Assembly (NCBI RefSeq): GCF_001704415.2
Contig: NC_030822.1
Location: forward strand, 52,073,345 to 52,137,344
Reading direction: 5' to 3'
DNA from: Capra hircus
Taxonomy: Eukaryota; Chordata; Mammalia; Artiodactyla; Bovidae
Length of the DNA stretch: 64,000 nt
The position numbers and the translations under genes were made by a program. Below the pieces are notes generated by a model. The model ran no database searches and was not told the origin of the DNA. It saw only the letters and a program-made list of their open reading frames with translations. This document shows positions 53,054 to 62,868 of the stretch, piece by piece; position 1 is the first letter of the stretch, and every line of letters begins with the position of its first letter.

Positions 53054-54785
53054 GAGGGAGGGGGCAGAACTGAGAGAAGCTCCTGTTCCCAGGATGCTGA
53101 GGAGAGTCAGGAGCTGCTCAGGACCAGGCTGCCCTGGGCTTTGGGGATGGGCAGCTAGCATGAATCAGGCCTGTAGGAGAGCCGTCCAGGCGTCCCTGGC
53201 CACTTGCTCCTTAGTGGGAGAAGACAAAGCCTCGCTCCCAGCGAGGCTTCATCCCCATCCCCCAGCCCGTCCTGCTGGGTTTCAGGGAGAGAGGGGACTT
53301 GCCGGAGCAGCCCCACCACCGCCACTCCCCCCTGGGCTTCCATACTGCCAGAGAGCAGGGCTGGGCCGGCCTGCCTGGAAGATCCTGGGCTCCCACTCTA
53401 GCTCCTTCTGGGGCTTTTCCCAGGGTGCCGTGCCCCCTCCTCTCCCACGCACTGTGCTGACCCGCCCGAGGCGCCGGGCGCCAGCTCCACAGCCCATCAT
53501 TAGCCAGCCCTGTGTGGGGAGTTGGGGGTGGGGGGTGCATCAGCCAAGAAGAAAACATCGGCAGTTTCTGTGACCCCAAATGAGGGCGGAGGCGCCTGGA
53601 TTCGGACAGTAGCAATTAGCCGCCGACTGTGGGATCATGGGATGTTATCACCTCTGCTGGCAAGGTGAATGTGGAGGGGACTCAAGGACCCAGGACAGCC
53701 TGGGGCCACCTCAGGAGGCACCACTCCCAGAGAGAAGCCCACCAGGCAAAGGCCACATGCTGCAGGAGGCAAGGGAAGCCTTCGTGCTGAGCTAACAGGG
53801 GCGTGGGGCAGACTCGGGCCCTCATGCCCCCGGACCAGGTGAGGGGTGCTAGGGTTGCAGGCACAAGAGCTGGGCCAGCTGCCGTTCTCCATTTTCCTCG
53901 CCTAGCCCTCTGCCCTTGTCACCCTGGGCCCCATCCTAGATGTAGCAGGAAGGCTGGAGGCTGGAGGTGTAGCCTGGGCTCTTGGAAAGTTACCGAACCA
54001 ACAGGGAAATAGGCCCAGGGCGTAGATACGAGATAGGACAAGTTCAAAGGACTTCAGTGAGAGCCTTGCTCAGGTGGGTTCCTGCTGACAGAACGACTGG
54101 GTCCAGGTGACACTGATTGGCAAGGCTTTCCCAGAGAAGGTGACCCCAGAATGGGGCTTGCTTTCACATCTCCCCCTCTGCCCCACCAGCCTGTCCCCCA
54201 GGAGGCCAGGTTGTGACTTGAGAAAGAGAAGAGCCAGCCAACCAGCCCTGGGAGCTGACATTTGGAGAATGTAGCAGGGCTGGGAGGAGGGGGCCTATAA
54301 CCTTTAGGTCACTGTGCTGACTCAGCAAGGTTTCATCTGGCGGCCCTGCCCCACCCCCAGAGTGAGTGAGTCATCCCCACTTAGCACTTAGCTGGTTTCT
54401 CACCGGATGTCCTGTTCCTTTCTTCCAGTTCCAGGGCAGGGAGCAATGGAGCATCCCTAGAAAGCCCTAGATATGGATCCCAAAGGATGCTGGTTTCAGA
54501 GAGGCCTTGTTGGGAAGCCCAGCATCTCCCACCCAGGCCTGCCACTTCTGCCCACCCAACTGAGGGCACCAGGGCAGAGTCTCTGGAAAAGAGTGGGGAA
54601 CAGAAGAAGAGGCAGCCCATGTCCGAATGCTCTGAATGCCCCTCCCCAGCCTTCACCCACCACACGGGCCCAGTCCCACCTGCTCAGCTAGGGAGAAGAG
54701 GGGTCTGAGGTTTCAAAGCTTAGGAGGAGAAACTGGTCCAGGTGGTATGGGTAGGAGAGCGTACCCCGCCCCCCTGTCCCCGCCT
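53054..54785. other. Unique intron 1 sequence
   Basis: No gene or confident repeat recognised. The 228-codon ORF spanning 52887-53573 has low-complexity Arg/Pro-rich content and no domain. Confidence 0.5.
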
Positions 54786-54788
54786 GCC

Positions 54789-54794
54789 TGTGCG

Positions 54795-54847
<53 letters not shown>
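54789..54847. repeat. Alternating (CG)/(CA) tract, 59 bases
   Basis: Strict pyrimidine-purine alternation throughout: TGTGCGCACACGCGCGCGCA, then a pure CA run. The CGCGCGCG core makes this a strong Z-DNA candidate. Confidence 0.95.
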
Positions 54848-54849
<2 letters not shown>

Positions 54850-54851
<2 letters not shown>

Positions 54852-55560
54852 AGACACACCCAACTGCGTGGGAACCTGTGGCCCCAGCCTTGGATTAGCT
54901 CAATGGCAGGCAGGGAAGGGCCTTGGGGAGCAGGTTTGTCGGCCACAACTGAGGAGCCTTTGTGTTTTGTTGCTGAGCTGGGGCTTTTGTAGGTCCATGA
55001 CGTCTCGGAGGCCGGCCCGACGCCTGCCTTGTTGGCTCAGCACTTCTGAGAAGCCATGAAGGCGGCCCAAACGGCCCAGTCTCAGCACCAGTGGGGAAAC
55101 TGAGGCACGGGTGCAGACCTGGATCCCAGACCCTAAAGCTCATAGGATGACCAGGGACAAAATAAGCAGTGCTCAAGGTCAGGAAAAGCCACAGACTAAT
55201 TCTTTGATATCCCTTGGATGCAAGAACCCCTCTGCCAAGGACACAGGCACTCTCCCCCCTCACTCCCCACCTCCCTGGCTTTTTCCTGCTCTGCACATAG
55301 CAGCTCCCTGCAAGTGCCCCCAACCTGGGTTCTTAAAAGTCCCTATTCCTAACCTAGCACCTGACACCCAGTACTGGACTCCGACAGGGCCTCCATCCCT
55401 GCCCCGAGTCCCTTGACCTTCCTGCCCACCAAGCCCAGTGTAGGGTAGCCCAGGCCCTGTGATTGCAGTACTGTGACTGGTGTTTTTGTGCCAGTGGAGA
55501 CACTGAGGTTACAGTCCAGGAGGGACACCACTGAGAAAGTTAGCTTGAGAGCCTGGGTTT
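54850..55560. other. Unique intron 1 sequence
   Basis: No gene or repeat recognised. Confidence 0.4.
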
Positions 55561-55564
55561 ATTT

Positions 55565-55705
55565 TAAAGCAGAGTGGCAAGAGCACTGGGGTGGGTGCTA
55601 CTGTTCTGTATCCCCAAGCGAGTGACCCAACCACTCTGGACCTTCATCTCCTTTGTAAAATGATGCGTTGCATGGTCCTTTGAGCTCCACCGTGGTATCT
55701 TTTTG
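55565..55705 (+). repeat. MIR SINE fragment
   Basis: 'gagtgacccaaccactctgg', 'accttcatctcctttgtaaa' and 'atgatgcgttgcatggtcct' resemble sense MIR. Confidence 0.5.
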
Positions 55706-55754
55706 GTGATCCTGATTCCCACATATGGGGCAGCCTCTACTTCTCATGTACACA

Positions 55755-55960
55755 CTACTGTCTTTAAAATGGATAACCAACAAGGACCTACTGTATAGCA
55801 CAGGGAACACTGTTCAATGTTAGGTGGCAGCCTGGATGGGAGGGGAATCAGAGGAAGAATGGATACATGTATATGTATGGCTGAATCCCTTCAACTGTTC
55901 ACCGGAAACTATCACAACATTATTAATCGGTTGCATCCCAACACAAAATAAAAAGTTCAT
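55755..55960 (+). repeat. L1 LINE 3' end (artiodactyl type)
   Basis: 'taaaatggataaccaacaag', 'gacctactgtatagcacagg', 'tgtatatgtatggctgaatc' and 'caacattattaatcggttgc' follow the 3' UTR of artiodactyl L1s. The element ends 'acaaaataaaaagttcatag'. Confidence 0.8.
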
Positions 55961-56409
55961 AGAAGAAAAGAGGGAACCTGTGGGGAAGAAGAGACAGTGC
56001 CTTCTGCCCACCAGACAGCTGATGGACCAGCCCTAGCTGTCAAGGGAACCAGAGAGAATCTGTAGGGTATTCTGCCGGCATCAGCCATGACACAGTCAGC
56101 TCACCCCAAGGCCAAACCCGGTTCCTCCTCTCTCCTGCAAGGACTGTGGTCTGTTTAGAGACAGTGGGGCTACAATAGAAAACATGCTAAACACACATGT
56201 CAGGAAACAGAAAAGGGTGCAGACTCAAGTAATATGCGGTTGGGCAATAGAATAGAGGTGTCGGCCGAGTAAGAGGTGATGAGAGTCCAGAAGGGCTTCC
56301 TGGAAGAGGGGAACTAGGGGCACCCCAGATCATGCCTAATACTCAGTAGGTGTCCAATAAGCATTTGTTGAGTGAAGTTCCAGGAAGGGAGGCCTCCTTC
56401 TTCATAAAT

Positions 56410-56441
56410 GAGAAATGATGATGATGGTGATGGTGATGAAA
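56410..56441. repeat. (GAT)n-type short tandem repeat
   Basis: GATGATGATGGTGATGGTGATG, an imperfect trinucleotide run. Confidence 0.85.
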
Positions 56442-56976
56442 CTCAGAGAAGGCTTCCAACCCACCTCTTCTGCACAGAGAAGGGCCCTGTTCCTGGGCCC
56501 CACCCCCATCTAGCCCTTTCTCCTCTCTTTTGGTGGTGCCTGCAGCTATCAGCATCTCTGGGGTGAGGTGTGCCCCCCTCTCTGAAAACCTCCCAATCCA
56601 CCCAATCTAAAGAATGAGGGACATTCTACCCCACCTGCATCCCGCGGATGGGGGTGCGGGGCAGATTGGGTTCTGAGTCCCTGAGCCTAGAGTGGGGGGA
56701 AGGTAAGGGAGGGTCTTCAACCCTTATCAGTCTTCCCAACCCCTCCCAATTTCACACCTCTGGGATCCTTGTCTTCAGTGACCCCAAACTCCAAGGGTTC
56801 CCTTATGCCCTACCTGACCCTGCTAACAATAGCAGTTCTAGGGTACTTTCACTGAAAGCATTTTTACTGCAAACATTTGGCCACATGACGAATTGGCTAT
56901 GAGGCAATTTTGCCATGAAAGATGAAATAACTGGTTGACAGTTTGGTTTCATCTGGTTGAGATGCTTTTCTTCCAG

Positions 56977-57385
56977 GTAGTGATGTTACTGATGGCTTTA
57001 TTGAGCTGACAGAAGATAACAGTTTGCCCTAAGAGTTGGTTTTATGTTTTTAAACAAAACTACACTGGAGGAGAAAGAGGCCAAGGAGAAAGAGGCCAAG
57101 GAGAAAGAGGCCAAGAGCCTCCAAGGTACAGAGTTGAGCCTGTATTTCCATAAAACTTTTTTGAGTCTATCAACAGACATGAGGCAATGTGTTAAGAACA
57201 CTCTACAGTGTGGAGGCTTTCCCAATGCAACTCAAGGGTCAGTTACAAACATCCACCCTAATGTTTGGAAAGTGATACCTCTCTCAAGGAAGGAAGAAAC
57301 TTCAGTAAAAAAAAGAAAAAGTTCAATGCCAGATAAGGAGATGAATCAACAAGCAAAAAAGAAAAAAAGTATAAAATACTATGAA
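56977..57385 (+). pseudogene. MULE transposase C-terminal remnant, frameshifted
   Basis: Pieces in three frames line up with the C-terminal part of MULE transposases. DVTDGFIELTEDNSLP is at about 56981-57028. VFKQNYTGGERG is at about 57048-57083, where the family has an FExTYIGxxxRG motif. VEPVFP is followed by a stop and NFFESINRHEAMC at about 57132-57187, where the family has a PxFPxxxWN region. SVEAF is in one frame and NATQGSVTNIHPNVWKVI in the next at about 57208-57272, matching the family's NNxVEGFHN...HPxxWKxI segment. A Lys-rich end (KKRKSSM, AKKKKSIKYYE) follows. The catalytic DDE region is not present. Stops and frameshifts rule out function. Confidence 0.7.
57069..57115. repeat. 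15-bp unit repeated three times
   Basis: GAGAAAGAGGCCAAG is repeated three times in tandem within the MULE remnant. It reads as EKEAK repeats in one frame and GERGQ in another. Confidence 0.95.
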
Positions 57386-57481
57386 TGAAAGACTTGGTAG
57401 GCAAGTGCTTACTGCTTATACAAGAACAACCCACAAAACAAAATCAGTTCTCGGTACAGTATTGCCATGCATTCACACACA

Positions 57482-57660
57482 CCTTCTCCAGTGGCTCAGT
57501 GGTAAAGAACCCACCTGCCAATGCAGGAGACGTGGGTTCAATCCCTAGAGAAGGAAATGGCAGCCCACTCCAATATTCTTGCCTGGGAAATCCCATGGAC
57601 AGAGGAGCCTGTCCATGAGGTCGCAAAAGAGTCAGACGCAACTTAGCGACTAAACAACAA
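57482..57660 (+). repeat. Bov-tA SINE inserted in the MULE remnant
   Basis: 'ctccagtggctcagtggtaa', 'cccactccaatattcttgcc', 'gtcagacgcaacttagcgac' and a CAA-repeat tail. Shorter than the typical copy through an internal deletion near 57550. Confidence 0.93.
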
Positions 57661-57811
57661 CAATTTTGTTTCTCCTTTCTCCTGTTTCACTATGTCCTTT
57701 TTAATGTCCCTCTTATTTTTTATTATTTTATCTTTTTCAGCAAAATTGCCTTAAGGACAATTAGTTACGCAGCAAAAATGTGGCAAAGGTGCTTAAGGTG
57801 GAAATAGCAGA

Positions 57812-59570
57812 CAAAGCTAACAGTGGGCCGTAGGCAGAGAGGCCCAAGTCAGGATGCTCCTGCCTGCTCCTTGGAAGTCCTCTCACCTGTCTGTCTGCTC
57901 ATCACCGGGCAGAGGGGCAAGGGCCCAGGCCACGCACTTAGTGCCCAGTGAGCGGGCACTCAGGCACCTTCCTCACTGCCCCGCCCACCGTGGGGTTGCT
58001 TCTGGGGGAGTCACACAGGACCGGAGGCAGCAGCCTCATCCCGAAACACATACAGGGTGGGGAGGGCCATCTCAGCCTAGTGAGGCAATAATGGGTGAGA
58101 GGCAGCACCCCTGGGGCACCTGAGCCCCTTGCAGCAGCCTCTGCTCCCCATGCCCAGGCCGCTGTCCACCTTCTCCCCTCCTGGCACTCTGCAGGGTGAG
58201 GTCGCTGCTGAAGATGTGAAAATGAATGTCAGTCTGTGTCCAGGCGCTGAACACCACGTGGCCCCACACCCCAGACAGTGGAAGGAGACGGGGTGGCTGC
58301 AGGCTTGGCAGGCTGTGTCCTACTCTAGGCCCCACCACCATGCCCTGGCACCAATCCCAAGATGGATCCTAGTGTCTACATCCCTCCTGCCCCCACCATC
58401 CCCACTCCGCCTCCCCGCTCCCCCAGTGGCCCGAGCCCTCCCAACTGGCTTTTCCTGTTCCCAGCTTTGTGTGGTGAAAGTTCCCCAATTATACCCACAT
58501 TATCTCAGCTGCTGGGCAGCCTCCAGCAGGCTTGGGGAGTGGAGGCTGGGGGGTGGGGGAGGGAGCACCCGCTTACTCTGCTGGGAGGGCCTAGGGCTTA
58601 GGTCCTTGCCAACTGGCCAGTCAGCAGGAGTACTGGGCTGACTGGCCCACTGACCTCACTGTGGGATGGTGTCTGGGGCGGGGCACAGCTGGGCTGGGCT
58701 GGGCTGTGGCTCAGAGAATCATAGACAGTGGAGGCCAGAAGGGACCAAGGAGATAGTGAAGTCCAGTCTGCTCCCTCCTGTGGGAGGAGAATAGGGCTCA
58801 GAAAGGGGAAGTGACCTGCCAAGGTGCCAAGGCAAGCTCTAGATGGAGCTGGACTAGAAGCCAGCACCCCCAGCCCGCTGCTCAGTGTCACCTCCATGAT
58901 TCCCCCACCAACCCACAGTGTTCTCTGCCAGGGACGTGTCAGAACCCCACAGACTGGCCAAGGGGACAGCTGGAGAGATGGGGTGATGGCATCCCAGGTG
59001 GACCTTGAAGGGCTGTGTGGATGTGAGCGGACGCAGAGGAGGGGAGCATAGGGAAGCTTTCAGAACGTGGCAAGGGCCTGGCTTCGAGTGCCAAAGATAC
59101 GTTTACTCAGCAGGCATGTCCTGAGTGCCGGCTGTGTGCCAAACATGGGGATACCGCTCTGTAGAGAGACCTGGCTGGTACCTTCTTAGGGGAGGTGTGA
59201 AGGGCAGCATACTTCACTGACCATAGTCTTAGGGGCCTTCAGAGGAATATGCTATGCTCCCACCTCTGTCATGCAGAGGCAAGTGTAGCCCCAAGTTCCC
59301 ACTCTGGAAAGAAGACTTCCTTGGGGGCCCATTTAGGCCCTCCCCTGCCTCAGGGTCAGTCCAGGGCCTGATGTTGATCTTAACTGATGGTGCTCAATAA
59401 ATAACTGAGTGAAACAAGAAAGCAAGGATGGCTGATGACAGAACTCAGGAGTGAGTCCACTGGAGGGCATGGCAGGCCCAGGTAGATTAAGGGGGCTGAG
59501 CCAAGTTCAGAGTTAAGGAAAAGCTCAGACAAAAGCCATTCGAGAGGGAATAAAGCAAAATCGGCAGGGA
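57812..59570. other. Intron 1 sequence with weak old-repeat signals
   Basis: 58700-58870 ('gagaatcatagacagtggag', 'aaaggggaagtgacctgcca') and 59095-59200 ('gcatgtcctgagtgccggct') resemble ancient MIR/L2-type sequence but are too diverged to name. A GGGCT pentamer run is at about 58688-58703. Confidence 0.35.
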
Positions 59571-59579
59571 GACTAGAGG

Positions 59580-59900
59580 GCGTTCATTCATTCACTCGAT
59601 GCCACTGATCACTCCTTCCTGCCTGCAAGTCTCTCCTCTCTGTCTTCCACTGCCATCTGTCTGGCCACAAATGTTTACTGAGCACCTACTATGACTGGAG
59701 GCTGGGCCCGGCACTGGGGATACAGGGATGGAAAAGACTCAAAGGCTGCTCTGAGGAGGTCATCATCTGGCAGAGGAGAAGCCAGAGGTGTGAACAACCA
59801 CATTCCCAGGCAGCAAAGAGCCACTATAGGGTTGAGAGGATTGGGGAAGCTTCCCGGAGGAGGTGGCCTGAGCGGGACAGCCATAGGTGGAAAAGGGCCT
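59580..59900 (-). repeat. L2 LINE 3' end
   Basis: 'cgttcattcattcactcgat', 'gtttactgagcacctactat', 'gcactggggatacagggatg' and 'gctctgaggaggtcatcatc' follow the antisense L2 3' end. Confidence 0.6.
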
Positions 59901-59949
59901 GGGCCTTCTAGGGAACTGCAGGGACAGAAGTCTAGACGTGTAGCATCAG

Positions 59950-60022
59950 GCATTCCCTGGGGGCCCAGTGGTTAGGACTCTATGTTCTCACTGCCAAGGG
60001 CCCCAATTTGATCTCACAAGTC
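59950..60022 (+). repeat. CHR/ART2-type SINE, 5' fragment
   Basis: 'attccctgggggcccagtgg', 'ttaggactctatgttctcac' and 'tgccaagggccccaatttga' are the tRNA-related head only. Confidence 0.75.
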
Positions 60023-60489
60023 TCACTGTGTGGCCTTAGATGTGTAGCTTCTACAGCTTTGTGCTCCTTGGAGGCTGGGACTGAATCACTCATTGACATG
60101 ACTCCAGTGCTGATAACAGACTCAAAAAGTGGCACAAAAATGGGAGGAAGGAGGAAGGAAACTCAGAAACATGGCATATTCTGTGGAACAGTCCAGTCGG
60201 ATGTGGTTGGAAGGCCTCGTGTACAGAGAGATGTGGACAGAATGGCACAGCCCGGATGATGAGGACGTCAAATGCCAAGTTATGACAGCCAGACATGACT
60301 GAGAAGGCGAACGTGAGCCAGAGAGGCTGAGCCTCATGCAGCGCCTGCATCTCGCAGCCTGGTTGGGTAGGGGGGCCGAGCCAGTGCACTCCAGGGCCCA
60401 GGCACTCAGCCCTTTATGGGGAGAAGACAGTGGGAGTGGCCTTACTGATGGGGCCCCCGGGGCTCCCCTAGCGCTTCCTGCCTCCTGAC

Positions 60490-60645
60490 ACCTCCTCATC
60501 CATCATAGTATTTGGTTCTCTTAGCAACCTGTGAGAAATTCACCCCATTTATCAGACGAGGGAGCTGAGGCCCAGAAAGGTGAAGAAGCTGGTGGCTCCT
60601 CAGCTGGGCCTCTGCCCAAAAAGCAGCACATTCAACCCTCATCAA
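60490..60645 (-). repeat. MIR SINE
   Basis: 'gcaacctgtgagaaattcac', 'tttatcagacgagggagctg' and 'aggcccagaaaggtgaagaa' are antisense MIR. Confidence 0.65.
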
Positions 60646-60803
60646 AAATAAGGGTGTGGAGGGATATTTACTGCCATGGAGCAGCATTGATAATATATCT
60701 CTAAATGAAAATACAGCTTAAGGAATAGTATGTACAGTATGACTGTTTTAAAAAAAACAAACATGGTTACCAAGATATATATGGAGAAGAACGTAAAAGA
60801 GGT

Positions 60804-61024
60804 TGTGCGTGCGTGCTAAGTCACTTAAGTCGTGTCTGACTGCAGCACTATGGCCTGTAGGCTGCCAGGCTTCTCTGTCTATGGGATTCTCCAGGGAGGC
60901 ATACTGGAGTGGGTTGCCATGCTCCAGGGGATCTTCCCGACCCAGGATCTAACCCGCATCTCTTCTGTCTCCCGCATTGACCGGCGGGTTCTTTTACCAC
61001 TAGTGCCACCAGAAAAGCCTGAAC
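60804..61024 (-). repeat. Bov-tA SINE 240 bases upstream of exon 2
   Basis: Antisense Bov-tA: 'gtgctaagtcacttaagtcg', 'gattctccagggaggcatac', 'ttttaccactagtgccacca'. Short direct repeats AAGAGGT at 60797-60803 and 61025-61031 are a probable TSD. Confidence 0.93.
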
Positions 61025-61263
61025 AAGAGGTGACTTCCCATCAGGTGATGAGTGATACATCTGAGTGGTGGAATCATGGGTTGTCATTTTCTTCTCAGTA
61101 TTTGTCAATATCCCCCCCAGTTTTTCTAAAAACAGATAATTATTATTTTTATAGTCAGAATTTTTAAAATAATGACTGCTGGAAAATAAAAGACCAGCAC
61201 ACAGGGAGTCGGGGTGGGGGCTCTGGTGGACCCTGACCACCCTCTGCCCTCTCTCTCGACCAG

Positions 61264-61614
61264 GTGCCCACGCCCAGATGGTCCAGGTCAACGACTCCAT
61301 GTACGGCTTCATCGGCACGGACGTGGTGCTTCACTGCAGCTTCGCCAACCCGCTGCCGGGCGTGAAGATCACCCAGGTCACATGGCAGAAGGCCACCAAT
61401 GGCTCCAAGCAGAATGTGGCCATCTACAACCCAGCCATGGGGGTCTCGGTGCTGGCCCCATACCGCGAGCGCGTGGAGTTCCTGCGGCCCTCCTTCACAG
61501 ATGGTACCATCCGCCTCTCCCGCCTGGAGCTGGAGGACGAGGGCGTCTACATCTGCGAGTTTGCCACCTTCCCTGCGGGCAACCGAGAGAGCCAGCTCAA
61601 TCTCACTGTGATGG
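61264..61614 (+). CDS. NECTIN1: NECTIN1 exon 2 (signal cleavage site and IgV domain)
   Basis: Encodes the rest of codon 27 through the first base of codon 144. The mature protein is expected to begin near Gln31 (GAHA|QMVQVN). The exon is the complete membrane-distal V-type immunoglobulin domain, the part that mediates trans nectin binding and is the main contact for alphaherpesvirus glycoprotein D. The domain disulfide pairs Cys51 (VVLHCSF) with Cys124 (GVYICEF). The DEGVYIC motif is the usual IgV 'DxGxYxC'. Potential N-glycosylation sites are Asn36 (NDS), Asn72 (NGS) and Asn139 (NLT). Trp67 is the core tryptophan. The acceptor is ...CGACCAG and the donor is ATGG|GTAAGC. At 351 bases the exon keeps phase 1 at both ends, so it could be skipped without a frameshift. 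Confidence 0.98.
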
Positions 61615-62132
61615 GTAAGCTGACCTGACCGTGCCTCTCTGCTTGGGCACATCCTGGGGGCTGGGCCATCTTCAGTGGATGCAGAGGTTCTCCTTGGGTT
61701 GGCATGCTCCCAAGCTCTGGACGTGGCACTTTCAGTCCCTTCTTGCCATGCTGTCCCCGTTCACTAGGGATGGAGGCTGGCCTTAGCTGTGGGCAGAGTT
61801 GAGGATCAGTATTCAGGTTGAAGCCCCATCGTGGGGCACTTTCTGGGTGGCCAGGAAGCAGGCAGACACCATGGTAGGAGAGCATGCCAAGACTCCAGGA
61901 AGACTTGTGCTTGACAAAAGCTCATACAAAGAAGAGGGCAGGAAAGGCATGGGCGAGACCCAAGGAGGTCCCTGTGAGAAGTGCTGGGAGGGGCCTTGGT
62001 GAAGCACAGCTGAGAGGCAAGGATGCCCAGGGTGACCTTGAAGCAAGGCCTGGCAGGCGCCTGCCCTCCCAGCCTGTGCGTCCTTGATAAGGCAGCAGAG
62101 CCAGACCCATTGCGCTCTCTTGTTCCCGGCAG
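61615..62132 (+). other. NECTIN1: NECTIN1 intron 2 (518 bases)
   Basis: Donor GTAAGC, acceptor TTGTTCCCGGCAG. No repeat or conserved motif is recognised; ORFs running through it are read-through shadows of exons 2 and 3. Confidence 0.95.
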
Positions 62133-62435
62133 CCAAACCCACCAACTGGATAGAGGGCACCCAGGCAGTGCTTCGAGCCAGGAAGGGGCAGGATGAAAAG
62201 GTCCTGGTGGCCACCTGCACGTCAGCCAATGGGAAACCTCCCAGTGTGGTGTCCTGGGAAACGCGGCTGAAGGGTGAGGCGGAGTACCAGGAGATCCGGA
62301 ACCCCAACGGCACAGTGACCGTCATCAGCCGCTACCGCCTGGTGCCCAGCCGAGAAGCCCATCGGCAGTCCCTGGCCTGCATAGTCAACTACCACATGGA
62401 CCGCTTCTGGGAAAGCCTCACCCTCAACGTGCAGT
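62133..62435 (+). CDS. NECTIN1: NECTIN1 exon 3 (first IgC domain)
   Basis: Encodes residues 144 (split) to 245 (split), starting AKPTNWIEGTQ and ending SLTLNVQ. This is the first C-type immunoglobulin domain, with the disulfide pair Cys172 (VATCTSANG) and Cys226 (LACIVNYH), the core Trp185 and an N-glycosylation sequon at Asn202 (NGT). In nectins this domain supports cis-dimerisation and positions the V domain. Donor CAGT|GTGAGC. Phase 1 at both ends, 303 bases, hence an in-frame cassette. Residue 236 is Trp (RFWES), where I recall Lys in the human protein. Confidence 0.98.
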
Positions 62436-62868
62436 GTGAGCGCGGCAGGGCGTTGGGGGTGGGGCCTCCGGGCGGGGGCGGGGCACATACTGTCCCCTCC
62501 CACCCCCCCCCCCTCTTACCAGCCCTCCGTCCTTTTCTTCCCACCCCTTCTTCCCTCACCGGTTTATCCTTCCTTCCTCTTTCCTCTTCTCCTTCCGCCT
62601 CCCTTTCTGGGGGCACTTTGTTCTCCCGTCCTCTCTTGCCCTGTCTTCTCCCTTTGCCTGCCCTCTCCCCCCTGCCTTGTTCCCCTGCTGCTTCTACTCT
62701 GAGGGTCTGTGACCTCCCAACCCCTGTCACTCTTCCCTCATCTTCTGGCTTTTTCCTTGTCTTTTCCCCATCTGAGGCTCATCACCCTCTGAGGCTCCCC
62801 CCGACCCCCCGCCCCAAGTCCTGTTCTCCTGACCTCATCCTTTCCAAACATCACCCCTTGTCTCACAG
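62436..62868 (+). other. NECTIN1: NECTIN1 intron 3 (433 bases), strongly pyrimidine-rich
   Basis: Donor GTGAGC, acceptor CTTGTCTCACAG. From about 62490 to 62830 the + strand is dominated by C and T (for example CTCTTACCAGCCCTCCGTCC and TTCCTCTTTCCTCTTCTCCT). Confidence 0.95.

Larger units (their letters stand above)
56836..57802 (+). mobile_element. Decayed MULE (MuDR-superfamily, Ricksha-like) DNA transposon
   Basis: The two ends are imperfect inverted repeats. The left inner arm AGGCAATTTTGCCATGAAAG (from 56902) faces its counterpart around 57730-57749, whose complement starts AGGCAATTTTGCTG and continues AAAAAGAT. The similarity extends outward about 50 more bases with lower identity. A candidate 8-bp TSD, AATAGCAG, is at 56828-56835 and 57803-57810. 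Between the ends lies a transposase remnant (separate entry) and a Bov-tA. The element is an internally deleted derivative: about 790 bases without the SINE, against several kilobases for an autonomous MULE. The name Ricksha is from memory of the mammalian MULE family. Confidence 0.65.
6884..61263 (+). other. NECTIN1: NECTIN1 intron 1 (54,380 bases)
   Basis: Bounded by GTGAGC at 6884 and a pyrimidine-rich ...CTCTCTCGACCAG acceptor ending at 61263. It fills most of the window. It holds the repeats listed separately, several unique stretches that could be regulatory, and no ORF resembling a known protein apart from decayed transposon sequence. A very long first intron is typical of this gene family. 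Confidence 0.93.

Noticed and set aside
52887..53573. 228-codon ORF in intron 1
   Set aside because: Low complexity, includes a tandem duplication, no domain or homologue recognised, and no in-frame splice sites linking it to NECTIN1.
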